64,000 nucleotides of DNA, from positions 10,326 to 74,325 of the forward strand of contig SJOL01003955.1 in the NCBI GenBank assembly GCA_004794785.1, in the 5' to 3' direction. Of this stretch, positions 43,454 to 53,939 are shown piece after piece. Under the pieces are notes generated by a model. The model searched no databases, was not told where the DNA came from, and saw only the letters and a list, made by a program, of their open reading frames with translations. The position numbers were made by a program, and so were the translations under genes. The stretch is from Opisthorchis felineus. Lineage: Eukaryota > Platyhelminthes > Trematoda > Opisthorchiida > Opisthorchiidae. Positions within the stretch are counted from its first letter, which is position 1; the number at the start of each line of letters is the position of its first letter.

Positions 43454-44189
43454 CTGCAAGAAATCAAACTTTTGGAACAGAATGTTTTCTTATCGGATTC
43501 AATGTAAGGGCTAGCAAGTCATATTTGTAGCTATGCACCGCCCTCACAACGAGATGTGAGCACAACAAGGTGTCCAGTTAATGGATTTACCCTAGTTATT
43601 TTTCATGCGAACAGAAACTAGACGGAACCCGCGTTGCGAATGTAGCTGAACCCTATTCATTGTCAACATTGCACTAAGAAATCTCAAGAATAGACATCTT
43701 CCGGGAAACACAAAATTCCACCTCGGTGAACGCATTCTTTTCGACTGTGGGACAACTTATTGGCATCTGGGTCGTTAACCTGAAGTGAATGCCGGAGACA
43801 TGGGACTACCGTGTATTTCATTGAACCAGTTCAGGAACGTACGATCGTGCCCTATGAGTTCTCCTAGGCTCTATCCATCCGTAACACTGAATATTTCTTC
43901 TATAAGTTCCGTATTTATCAAACAATAGGTTCTGTTCAAACGATCTTGTTAAACTTATGTGATAGTCGGTACCTTTCCTGGTTAGGCTTTTTACTGGTTC
44001 TTAGATTGCGTTATCTACACGACGGAGTCTAGAATCACTCGGTTATTCTGAAATAAATATGCTCCTTTCTCGCGTTAAAAATGAGTGCCTTTTAGTTGAG
44101 GCATGAAAGTGTTAGTTATCACGGGGAATTGTATTGGGTACTTTGTTTAATAGACAGTCGTTCTCAATAGCGGTGCCTCGTTCAGCTGT

Positions 44190-44350
44190 GAAAACCTTTT
44201 GGTACCTAGCTGTCATGCCACCCGAACGACTCATGAGGGCTTAGATACTGCCAGATTATACAAGTCTAGCAGAACCAGTCGGGATGGCGCTATTGGGTTT
44301 GAAACACAGACCTTCCGGTGAGTAATTTCACCTTTCAACCACGAAACTAT
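44190..44350 (-). repeat. tRNA-derived SINE copy
   Basis: Read on the minus strand: a B-box-like gtgtttcaaaccc, then a body with tctggcagtatctaagccct and ggtggcatgacagctaggta. It is degenerate and lies in an intron of the cassette gene. Confidence 0.6.
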
Positions 44351-44663
44351 TTCAGGCTCTCTTCCTCAACACAACTCATATTGCGCTCGCTTGTGACTCA
44401 CAATGCAGCCAGTAGTAATCGTTTTCTTTGCAGTGGCATTCTACCACGTACTGTCTACTGTATAGGGGCAGTATAATAATTCACTTTGAAATACTAACAT
44501 AATACTTGTAATAATACCACTGCTTTCCACACACCTAGCGGACAATGATAACCTTCCATTGTTGAACAGTAAAAGGTACTTCATTTAAGTATCACAGGTT
44601 GGTTGAAACTGTGTAAATGCTAACTGTGTCATCTGTTTGTAGCGCGCGCCCATACACTCTTAC

Positions 44664-44860
44664 AATGTTAGATATCTGTTGGTTGCTACACAGTGAACAG
44701 CCACCACAATGTGGTGAAACAACAGTGGTGCTTCTTGCATCGTTTTCTGGTAATTGATTTGGAGCAGAATCCGTGGGTATTGGTGTCGCATGACTTAATT
44801 GAGACACATCGTGGGGGCATGTGAGTGAATGATTAACCATAAACTGTTGGAGAGCACCGC
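44664..44860 (-). CDS. Penultimate exon of the cassette gene
   Basis: Acceptor caagaataag (weak pyrimidine tract, similar in its last bases to that of exon 45213-45299) and donor gtaagagt. It enters in phase 1 and leaves in phase 0, bridging the phase-1 cassette exons to the phase-0 terminal exon. It encodes a sequon (VNHS), a Pro/Thr/Asp segment, then HCGGCSLCSNQQISNI. The phase logic and the switch from Ser/Thr-rich to Cys-rich sequence support one transcript. The weak acceptor is the main doubt. Confidence 0.45.
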
Positions 44861-45212
44861 CTTATTCTTGGTATTCACAATGATGAGGAGTGATCAATAA
44901 AACTCAAAGCTGCTCTCGGAGTAAACTCGCTGAGCGGAGCTTCTGATCTCTTGAAGAAGCAGAATTCTAACGTTGTTGGGTTTTTGCTTTAGCCGAACGA
45001 AAAAGTGAAAATGTAATGTCTGAAGGCACTTTGCATTATGCCGAAAAAGACCTAACCATTTATGGGTGACAAAAATGGGATCTATCGGATCGCCGGTGCA
45101 TTTCCCTACTTTTCGGCCCAGATGCCCAAAATAATATGCGTACAAGCTAAACTATGGAATAAAGATTCCCACAATGTGAACAGCTAAAAATTGCGCTGTT
45201 TGATTTACTCAC

Positions 45213-45299
45213 CACCGGTATTAGTAGTTGATTCACTTGCGTCTGTCGTGGATATATCGTTGGTGACGGTGGAGTTGACGCTGGCTGTTTCATTCGATG
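45213..45299 (-). CDS. Cassette exon C (Ser/Thr-rich, 87 bp, phase 1-1)
   Basis: Acceptor tctattcttag and consensus donor gtgagtaa. Reading in phase 1 it starts ASNETASVNSTVTNDISTTD, and about half of its 29 residues are Ser or Thr. Two N-glycosylation sequons (NET, NST) are present, and O-glycosylation is likely if it is secreted. The length is divisible by three and both flanking introns are phase 1, so it can be skipped or repeated without frame loss. It resembles exons at 46786-46911 and 51332-51454 in organisation. Confidence 0.6.
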
Positions 45300-46378
45300 C
45301 TAAGAATAGATGTATTTGTAAGACTGACGAGAGACAGAGTAACATTTTATTCTGTTGTGCTAAAAGATAGCAAACATTGGCTGAAAGACCTAATGAGCCA
45401 CTCTGTTAGACAACAGCTATAAAATAATTCGATGGCCCATGTATATACCTGTGTCTAACACAAATAGGGGTCAAAGATAATGATGACATTCTCAGAGCTG
45501 GGGAGATTTGCCCAAGTTGAGTTCCATTCACTCGGCTATCGACTGTTTGTTGTTCCTGAAGTTTATCCGACTGCATATGAAACAGTATGATACATTTCGC
45601 TTCATCTGTATATTTCTTGTGTGTTGGAAAAAGTATTGCCATTCGCAAATATCAGTGTAGAGACAGCCAGCTATCTTGTTATCGGATAAATGGTTATTAG
45701 TAGGCTTGCTTACACTTGTATATCGTGCTGAGATTGAACTAAAGCCATCACCATGGAGACGACGCTTCTCCTTCATCAGTGTTGAAATGTAAGCATATCC
45801 TTTTTTGCGGCAAAATCACTTCTTGCTTTTTCTCAACCTAAACGTATCGAATAAAAGTCACCCACGTTTCTTCCACCTTCATGCGCAATCAACCTGGACA
45901 AAACCAAACCATGGGGAAAAAGGTTGGCAACGTATGCTACTTTAATTTTTACTCTTTTTTTCTGCAAGAAAAGCTCGTCTTAGAATGTGAAAGTTTTTTT
46001 TTCATAATCCCCTCGTATGCAATCTTACTGCTAGTGTTACTCTCGCCCAAATAGAAAGTGCCTGGAGAATTATTCAGTTTCATTTTTTCCATGGGACATA
46101 CGCTCGCGATTCATCTGCATCCCTGTGGATCAGCTTACCTGCCATTCATCGATCGGATGAAAACTACCGTTGCTTAGCCAACATACACTCATCCAAGATT
46201 ACCGGCAACGACCGGGAACACGACAGCTATAGATTTGAAATTCCACTGGTTAAATACTTAAGAATGGAGCATGTAGAGTAGAGCGCAGTTTCAGCAATGA
46301 ATTGAATTAAGAAAATTTCCGTAACAGAGTGGTGCTCCACACTAGTTCCCCTAAAATACCAACTCAGTCCTAACGTGA

Positions 46379-46586
46379 TTAATAAATAATAAAAATAATA
46401 ATCTTTCAGCTGTAACACTTTCGGTGCCCAGGTGCCACGGCAATGGAGGGAGGCACGAGGGCTGGGATACTGCCTGGTCGCCCATGCCTAGACAGGAGCA
46501 ATCGAGATGCCACGTTTGGATTCGAACGACGGACCATCCAGGCAGTAAATTCCCACTCTAACCACTTAGCCATCCCGGGCTCACCT
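46379..46586 (-). repeat. tRNA-derived SINE, best-preserved copy
   Basis: On the minus strand the tRNA-like head has an A box (gatggctaagtggttagagt) and a B box (cgttcgaatcc). The body follows with gctcctgtctaggcatgggc and caggcagtatcccagccctc, then gcacctgggcaccgaaagtg, ending in an ATT-rich tail (46379-46404). It lies in the intron between cassette exons B and C. Confidence 0.8.
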
Positions 46587-46785
46587 GGTTACTAATCCTC
46601 CCACATGCGGGTGAATTTGACCATCTTTGAACGCTACGTGTATTTAATACAGGCATATGTTCATCGGACTGAATTCGTTTAACCTTAAAATCTGACACCA
46701 CCTATTAGGATCGTCGAAAGTCAAACGCAAAATAATACATGAAAAGTTTCAAACAATGTTCACCACGGCGAATAGTTATTTTTAC

Positions 46786-46911
46786 CTTTGAGTGGTTTCG
46801 TCTTCGCATCGGAATCGCTCGCCAAGCTTTCAAGAACCACTGCATCCTCTACAGATTTGCCTCTGGCCTCTTTGGTAGTTGTGTCTTCGGTGGAGTTTTC
46901 AGCACTGACTC
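46786..46911 (-). CDS. Cassette exon B (126 bp, phase 1-1)
   Basis: Acceptor gcgccatcttag-type (ccatcttag) and donor gtaaaaat on the minus strand. In phase 1 it starts VSAENSTEDTTTKEARGKSV and continues acidic/Ser-rich to DAKTKPLK, 41 full codons. It begins with the same five residues, VSAEN, as exon A and shares a GKSV block, so the two look like duplicated exons. One sequon (NST) is present. Symmetric phase 1-1 exons are typical of extracellular modules. Confidence 0.65.
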
Positions 46912-47393
46912 CTAAGATGGGAAGTAAATGGTAGGCGTGGTATCAGAAATAGGTTGGTTCTCCCTGAACTGCAGAGAGGTTAGGTTAGAGAAGATCCTTT
47001 GCCCTCTATTGTTCAAATTTAGGGCGTGTCACTAAGAGACCGGATACTTCACCATCCCGGATGATTGAAGGACAAGTCTTCTAGGGACGCAATAGTGCTT
47101 GTACATTAGTTTTGTGATTATATGGTGTAATTTGTTTGCGGAGAATGGCTCTGTCCAATGACGCTTGTCCGAATGTATGAGAAGCCTGGAATCGGACTGC
47201 TTCTGTCAACTGATTAGCTGTATATCGAAAATGCAGAAGATATTTAAAAACGTCCTCCAGGTTCCCCAGTTGTGCTGAAGTATAAGAAATGTACAATGAC
47301 TATAAACCCATGTACGCAATGGATAATGTTTATCTTATACGCAGAACAAAAAGAACAATAATTATGTAGAAGAGATGAGTAGTGTTCAATCAA

Positions 47394-47665
47394 GAAAATA
47401 TACTGGGATATCTCGAATGTCGCACCAGCTGAAACATGAGAGGGTTCTTGTGCAGCACATTCGTTTAAATAATATCATGAACCAAGATCCAATTGATTGT
47501 CTAGTTGAAACTAAATTAGTGTGCAAATGAGTGTATTTTGCAAAATGCGTCCAGTTTGGGTTCAAGTGGAACATAAGGTTAACGGAAATTGCGTCCACCT
47601 GATGAACCTCGAGGAGGTCGAATCTAGGCTGTCCAGGACATTTCAGTAACCTTATTTGCAGGACA
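47394..47665 (+). repeat. Foldback repeat, right-arm copy
   Basis: Shared words: gatatctcgaatgtcgcacc, agctgaaacatgag, gtgcagcacattcg, gtgcaaatgagtgtatttt, ggttcaagtggaacataagg and ctgatgaacctcgaggaggt. These follow the order of the right arm in the 23.8-24.3 kb copy. It lies in the intron between cassette exons A and B. Confidence 0.7.
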
Positions 47666-50600
47666 TTATGGGATATATCTTTCTGATCCCCACCAGTGTT
47701 GCAGAATATATCTATATCAGAATATATCTAATATCACTGAAATCTGTAGTACGATATCCGGAATGACACGTTGATTTTATTCAGTCGATGCCAGTCACTA
47801 GGCTGCACGTGCGACAGCCTATTGTTTTCTGCTCTCTCTATAATGCCTCAACTAATACAGAACCGATAAGTAATAAAAATGTGAAGTGGTCCATATATAC
47901 ACATGGTAGTTAATCAGTCTGGGTTTAAGTTGACTTCTTGCACGTCTTCAAATTATTCACGATGACTGAATCAATTTTAAGCATAAATTGAATGGGCTAT
48001 CAAATCAAGTGCCTCGTTTGTCCAGACATTCCCGTCAGATACCGATTCAGAACAAATACTGCAAAATAGTAGCCACATGTACGGAGTTCGCTTTACCTAA
48101 CCAAGTGATAACGGCTACTTTCGAACGACACCTTCATTCAAAATTTAGTTGACCATCAATAAAGTATGGCTCGCCATTTGAGGATTCTGAATGCCAGTTG
48201 TGCTGTGCACTATTGTGTTAGTTTCGGAAACTTTGGCGTCTTAGGTATACGGGCTTTAGGCCGGGCGTTCTATAGTATATAAAATGATAAAAGTACTGCC
48301 CCGTAAAGGTCATTAGCAGCCCCACTGAAAGCATAAATAGGGTTCCTATCCGGAGAATCAACCTACTAAAGAGCTTTATTTAAACAGCGACATCATGTAT
48401 ACTTCAAGCCAAACAGTGGAGGTCACATCAGCATAAGTCTTCTTTTGATAACTCTTTTACCGCTAAAATCAGCGTTACTTCAAGAGAATAAAATTTTCAG
48501 AAAATCTGAATTTTTTCGTTTTTTTAAACGGTCTTGCATGAAGAGCAGTTTTTTTAGCTTTGATGCAGCAGTGATTGCCTCTTACGGCTTCTGCGGATAT
48601 TAGAAGAGAGCTTCACCAGCCATGGAGTGGATCGCAGCTCTGTTGAATGAACCTCCCTTGAGGTTATCTTCTTTGTTGTTCATCAAATGGTTTTCGGATA
48701 TATCTTTTTCCGAAACCATATTTTATCGTGAGCATTTATTAGGGTCATTTGGATATGTAGAATTATCAAGAAGTAGTTTTTCTCACTAAAACTATTGGTA
48801 TCTGGGCTCCGCAAACCGGCGGGACGAACTCGGTGAACCGCACCACCTTCATGTTATAAAGCAAAGGTTTATTCTCTAACTGAGCTACATGCTCATGCCA
48901 ACTCCTTTATTTCTCAAGATATATCCTCCTCATGTGACATCATTTGTTGGAAAACTTTCTAACCGACTTTACCCATAGGAGAAAACTTATTTCTCCATCA
49001 TTTAGTTCAGAATCAGAATACTGTTATTCTAAACAAATGTTACTATCTGATGAATTCAGTCATCATTGCTGATGGGTCTAAGTTGGTCACTAGCAAATTT
49101 CTCGATTCCTTTTTGCACTTCTCAACCCCTATGGCTTTGTCGACAAGGTGAATACGCATGCAAATATTTTGTGAATACAGTGCTAAATAGTATTGGTAAA
49201 TGAAAAAAGTGTACAAACGTAAGTTCCGCAGTAAATATCTTCACCGTTTTCAGACAGGACACAATCAGAAGTCTGATAACAAAAGGTGTAGAAACTTCCC
49301 CGACAGCAAATTGTGACTTCGGTTGTTGTGGTTTATGTGGCAATTCACTCGGAAATTTCTGATGAGGACCCATAAGTTGAGTTGCGAACATTAAATTCCA
49401 CTGGCAAAACCAAAACTGTGGAACACCATAGTAACAGACCGAATGAAGTTTTCAATAAATAGATAAGATTACAGTCCGCACCAGACAATTAGGCGAAACA
49501 ATCGGTGGATGATGGTGGAAGGAAAATCGTCCCCAGCACTGTTGGTATCTGTATAAAAGAATTTGTTTTTTCCACGATAACCAGGAAACACTTCACCCGT
49601 TGATCTTATAACCGCCTCCGGACTTCACCTCACAGCCAAGAGGATTCTGAAAGTTTGGGGTGATTTCTGGTTGCAAACGTGCCTATACATTTCATTCAAC
49701 CTGTCATCAGCTCGCCGTCGTCAAATGGATTGCAGATTTTTCCAAAGCTCTGCAACTCACTGTCAGGCCGCCTCAAAATCCATGGCCGTAAATTACTCAG
49801 GTGTCAAGGCAAGTCACATTCCATCCTGACCAGAGACTCTCCACTCAGTTTTTTACTGAATTAAGGCACCCTCCCTATTGCTGATGTCTAACATCTCATT
49901 CTATCTGGACCAGATTTGGCTTCCGATCACTTGATGACCGCCCCCTTGTGTTTGTGTGCGTTCACGACTCTCCCGGTTGGCGTTTGTGGGAATCTAGTCT
50001 TATAACTATACGTATGGGACCGGTGGTTGTCCAATTGGTCATCATTGCGGCTATGATGTACGTCTCGCCTCTCACCACGCTGGCTGTACAAACAGGGGGA
50101 AAAACGGGTCCACATAGGCCACAATGTTGCTCCGTCGTTACAGTTGGCATGACTAGGGTGTGCTGTTTGCCATATGTCGGAGTTTAAACCGTTTTGGGTT
50201 ACTTTAGTGCCATTATTTAGTATCCGTATTTTCTGCTCAAACAATATCTGACTAGCTTTCTACGGCTTTCCCTCTCTGGATAACTATCTACAAATAGCTA
50301 TTAGAATTTACTCATTTTGCTAGATGCTTTCCCTTGAGAAGAAACACTGAAGACAGGGAAAAGATGCGTGATGGCTAGCGCGCATAAAATACGTATATGG
50401 AGCGGGAAAGAGTTGATGGGTCAGTATAAGACCACCAATTTGAGGTCATTTGCTAGCAGAAGCATAGATATTTAAAAGCGGCCAAACCGTCTGACAGTGC
50501 CAGTCCACAAAAGGCAACAAAAGTCAGCTATCTAATCACTTTTATAGTTTCATTATGCTCAGAATGAAACCATATTTGCTTGCTTTTTAGAGACCAACTC

Positions 50601-51331
50601 AACAGTCTGACACAACCTACTTTCGCCCAGGAGGTGATTTAACCTGATAGATACTACATTAGTAATAAGCACCTCTGAGAGGATGATCTCATCATGAGAG
50701 ATATGTAACCAAAGCATGGACATCTTAGCCCCTTATCTAGATTTCTTGTTATTAAACTCCAGTTGTCCTTTCAAAGAACCCTTTGATGGACAAAAAAGAG
50801 AAAAATTGATAAGTAAATCAAGCAGACGTTGGGAACAAAGCAACCTGTTAGGTAAGACATGAAATTAAATCAAACAGCCCTTTACCCCTACAAATAAGTG
50901 AGACATACAGAACCGGCCTTGTACTAGGACATGAGACTATCCGTTTTCACACTGCGCATTGTGTTTGTCCCATGTGAAAGCACTGACAGGAACATCTGAA
51001 GTAACTTTAGTCGCTAGTGGGTATTTTTCACATGATGAACCCCAAAAAATTCGTGTCAAAGATTTATAGTATTGTAAAATACCACCGAAAATTATCACGC
51101 TTGAGGATGCAACATATTACAACTGGTGAAAACAAGTAGCCGCTTAACGCACTACTTATAAAGTGTTGAAAACTCATTGACCGTTCATTTCAACAAAGTG
51201 AATAAGCGTGCCCTGTTTCTCAGATAAAGTGCGGAGTTGTCTTCTTATTCTGGCTGACCAAGTATGTACCGCTTATTAGGCTAAAAACAGTTTCATGCAC
51301 GCGAGAGTTTCAGTATCCACGGTTGATTTAC
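47666..51331. other. Intron of the cassette gene (minus); no other gene confirmed
   Basis: Mostly AT-rich. It holds a tRNA-like fragment at 48800-48905. Opposing ORFs at 49927-50244 are open on both strands but show no domain. An acceptor-like tcatcag at about 49709 opens all three plus frames for some 80 bp, so it cannot be resolved by eye. Confidence 0.4.
48800..48905 (-). repeat. tRNA-like fragment (SINE head or tRNA pseudogene)
   Basis: The reverse strand reads atgtagctcagttagagaat, an almost classical tRNA A box. A degenerate B box, gcggttcaccgagttcg, lies about 50 bp downstream. The anticodon arm and acceptor stem do not close well, so a functional tRNA is unlikely. Confidence 0.5.
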
Positions 51332-51454
51332 TTTTAGCTGTGGGGCCGTTCTCCGTGGTGTCCGATACCTTGAGAGTTGTCAGACTTGTGCTTTTCTCGT
51401 TAATAACACTTTTCCCGTTGGTTCCATTGATGACACTGGTGTTTTCTGCAGACA
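51332..51454 (-). CDS. Cassette exon A (123 bp, phase 1-1)
   Basis: Acceptor taacagaagtttgtttcag-like tract (tgtttcag) and donor gtaaat on the minus strand. In phase 1 it encodes, after a split Val codon, SAENTSVINGTNGKSVINEK and a Ser/Thr-rich stretch ending GPTAK, 41 residues in all. Sequons NTS and NGT are visible. VSAEN at the start and GKSV in the middle match exon B. If the donor is not used, the frame continues to a TAA at about 51276. Exons upstream, including a signal peptide, were not found with confidence; a possible 34-bp exon at 57462-57495 minus would join in phase. Confidence 0.6.
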
Positions 51455-53054
51455 CTGAAACAAACAGATAAGACGCCGTGAGGCACAGATTAGTTTCCCA
51501 CAAACTTTTATGTGGTTGTTGACTACAGTTGTGCAAATATGAAGTAGCGGCTCTAAGTAGCCCGAATAGTTGGATATTTGTAGGCGTGAGGAGGCATGTA
51601 AATGACAAGTTGGTTGGCGTAGTTCATATTTTTCGTCGTTATATCATTACCACACAAGCATTATAACCTTAGGGGCTGCCGCTCTGGACTGCCACCTTTG
51701 TTTTCATTATGCATAGTGAAGTTTGCCAGCTAGATGAGAGGCCGTTTTTCCTGCCTATCATCATGCAAGAAATTTAGAACCAATTAATTTTATTGTCATT
51801 TTGGAAGTATCAGTTGTTTGTAGACAGTAGCGTTACTGTACACTAGCTGATGGCTAAAAAAATCATTCTTCCAGGTTCATGCAGAATAAGTATGCTTCAA
51901 CGCATGAACTTCAGGAAACCATTGACCCGTGCACAAATAAAAGTAGAACTGGTTTACATAAGTGATGAAAACATGGAGGTCTAACTGCTTCAGAGCTAGA
52001 AACGCTTCCCGTTGGATACGAATCCTTATGTAGATTGCGTGCCTATAGCGACTGTGTCAAAGAATTACCTGAATGAAGGGGGGGGGGTAAAGTCCAGCTA
52101 GTGCTGCTGAGTGCTTTTGGCCACTGCTTGTTTCCATTGGTGCGTCGTGGTCTACCTCTGAAATCCGAGCGAATAGGATGTGTGGCAGTCTACTCGGCAA
52201 ACCAAGCCATTAGACTGCAAAGGGAAGGTCCTTATTGATTTGTTTTCACTTTCAAGCCCCTGTTTTACTGTCCCGGACAAGAACTTGAAAATGATGCTTT
52301 TACAAAACAGATATTTATTGGGCGACATTCAGATAATGTAAAAAACTTTCTTACGATATACTTAGCAAGGGTACTTGATAGTACAGACAAACATTGATTT
52401 GGAGAATATCTAAAAACAGTTTCGTTGTCAAACATTGATCCAAGACTTAAATTCTTGACAAAAGTTATACCTGACAAAACTGTTATTTGAGTGACATAAG
52501 CTCAAGAGGACATCATATCAGTTGAATACCTGTCTATAAAAATACCATATGAAAGCTAACAATTTTTGATAAGCATTCGGGATTTTTTAACTGGGAAGTG
52601 ATTCAGAACCAGATAGGTTACTTCTCTGATAAATTAGTGCAAGTTAGTAGTGTATTTTTTACGTAAGATTTGCTCAAAATCTTCCGACATTCTAACGAAT
52701 TCATCGCGTTAGCCACCACCTAACACGTATGATGACAATAGCAAACATTGCACGATAAGAATGAACGCATCGGACTGATCAAAATAAAACCAAAGCGCTG
52801 AAGCAGCCACGAGTCAACGAATTACGAATGATTTGCATCAAATAAGCTCACCATTTGCGCTAATCATTTGTAACATGAGATAAACACAGAAAAATGAATG
52901 CAACATGCTTGTGAGCATCATTCTGATCGGATTACGAATAGCGTTATACAACGGTCAGCATAAATACGTTGATAATGGATCACGTGATGCATGTGTCTGA
53001 GACGTAGTTCTCTAAACTCGCATGGTATTAAATTTGCTAACTAAAAACATTCAG
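51455..53054. other. No supported gene
   Basis: AT-rich. It includes a short G run (52078-52087). ORFs are short and without domain. Confidence 0.4.
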
Positions 53055-53207
53055 CAGGGATGTGGTGCTTTTAGACTGAGCAGCTACGTACACGATTTGA
53101 GACAGACTGTTGTATACCAACCCGACGAGATTTGGAAAACAGCCAACTTGCAAAGAGAAGGTCCGGCAGAATTCGCATTTGTGACAAACAATACTTCTGC
53201 AGATCCT
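53055..53207 (+). CDS. Candidate internal exon, unrecognised gene
   Basis: Acceptor ctaaaaacattcag and donor gtaagc flank 51 codons in phase 0-0, reading QGCGAFRLSSYVHDLRQTVV, then a charged middle and FVTNNTSADP. It joins in phase 0 to a short terminal exon at 53913-53939 (IEASEVNN then TAG). No family is recognised. The minus strand is also open here (53037-53387), so strand assignment rests on the paired splice sites. Confidence 0.4.
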
Positions 53208-53912
53208 GTAAGCACATGTGGTGCACTTTAGGGATTCAGGAAATGAAAGCCTTATCAGAACCTGATAAGAATGTGTGTGATGTGAACTTTTAAGAGTTTT
53301 GTCCGTCACAACTCCCACTGCTTCATCCTGTGTTACTCCGTATCTTTGAATCGGTGCCTGTTCTGTATAAATTCCATTGTTACACAACGACGCCAGACAT
53401 CGTTTTCAAATTTTGAGTACGCAAGCTTTTGAGGACAAAACATTTTTTGCGTGTGAAAGACCATAACCAGGTGGTCGAATCATTCTTCTCACACTGCCTT
53501 ATGTCCGTAGGTAATTCCAACTAAATACACACACTCAGGCCAACTAAATTAGCTCCGTGTTGTTTACCAAACAGACTTGTAGATCGCCCTTAGGATGATT
53601 TGTTTTAATGTGTTATTTATCTAAAACTAGAGTACAACTGGCAGAAGCCAGGAGACTAATCACTAAATGGATAGGAGAATACCCTACAATTGTTTATAAA
53701 ATACGTCCTCTGATAAGCCCCAGCATATCGGGCGTTAATAAGCGTGCAGAATTCTGCGTCGAAAGCTTTGGATAATTATGACACGTTTATAATATCCGCC
53801 CTGCTAAATTGTTCATTCCGGAATTTTTAGATGTTTTGTGTGAATTCGGCTCAACATAACTTCATTGTTTTTGCATTTGAATACCTAATCTTTTTCGCCT
53901 CTGTTTCAACAG

Positions 53913-53939
53913 ATCGAAGCTTCCGAAGTAAATAACTAG
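53913..53939 (+). CDS. Candidate 3'-terminal mini-exon
   Basis: An excellent acceptor (ctttttcgcctctgtttcaacag) is followed by IEASEVNN and TAG at 53937-53939. It joins in phase to 53055-53207 with a 705-bp intron. It is short, so it is supported mainly by the acceptor and the phase. Confidence 0.35.
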   Translation: MEASEVNN

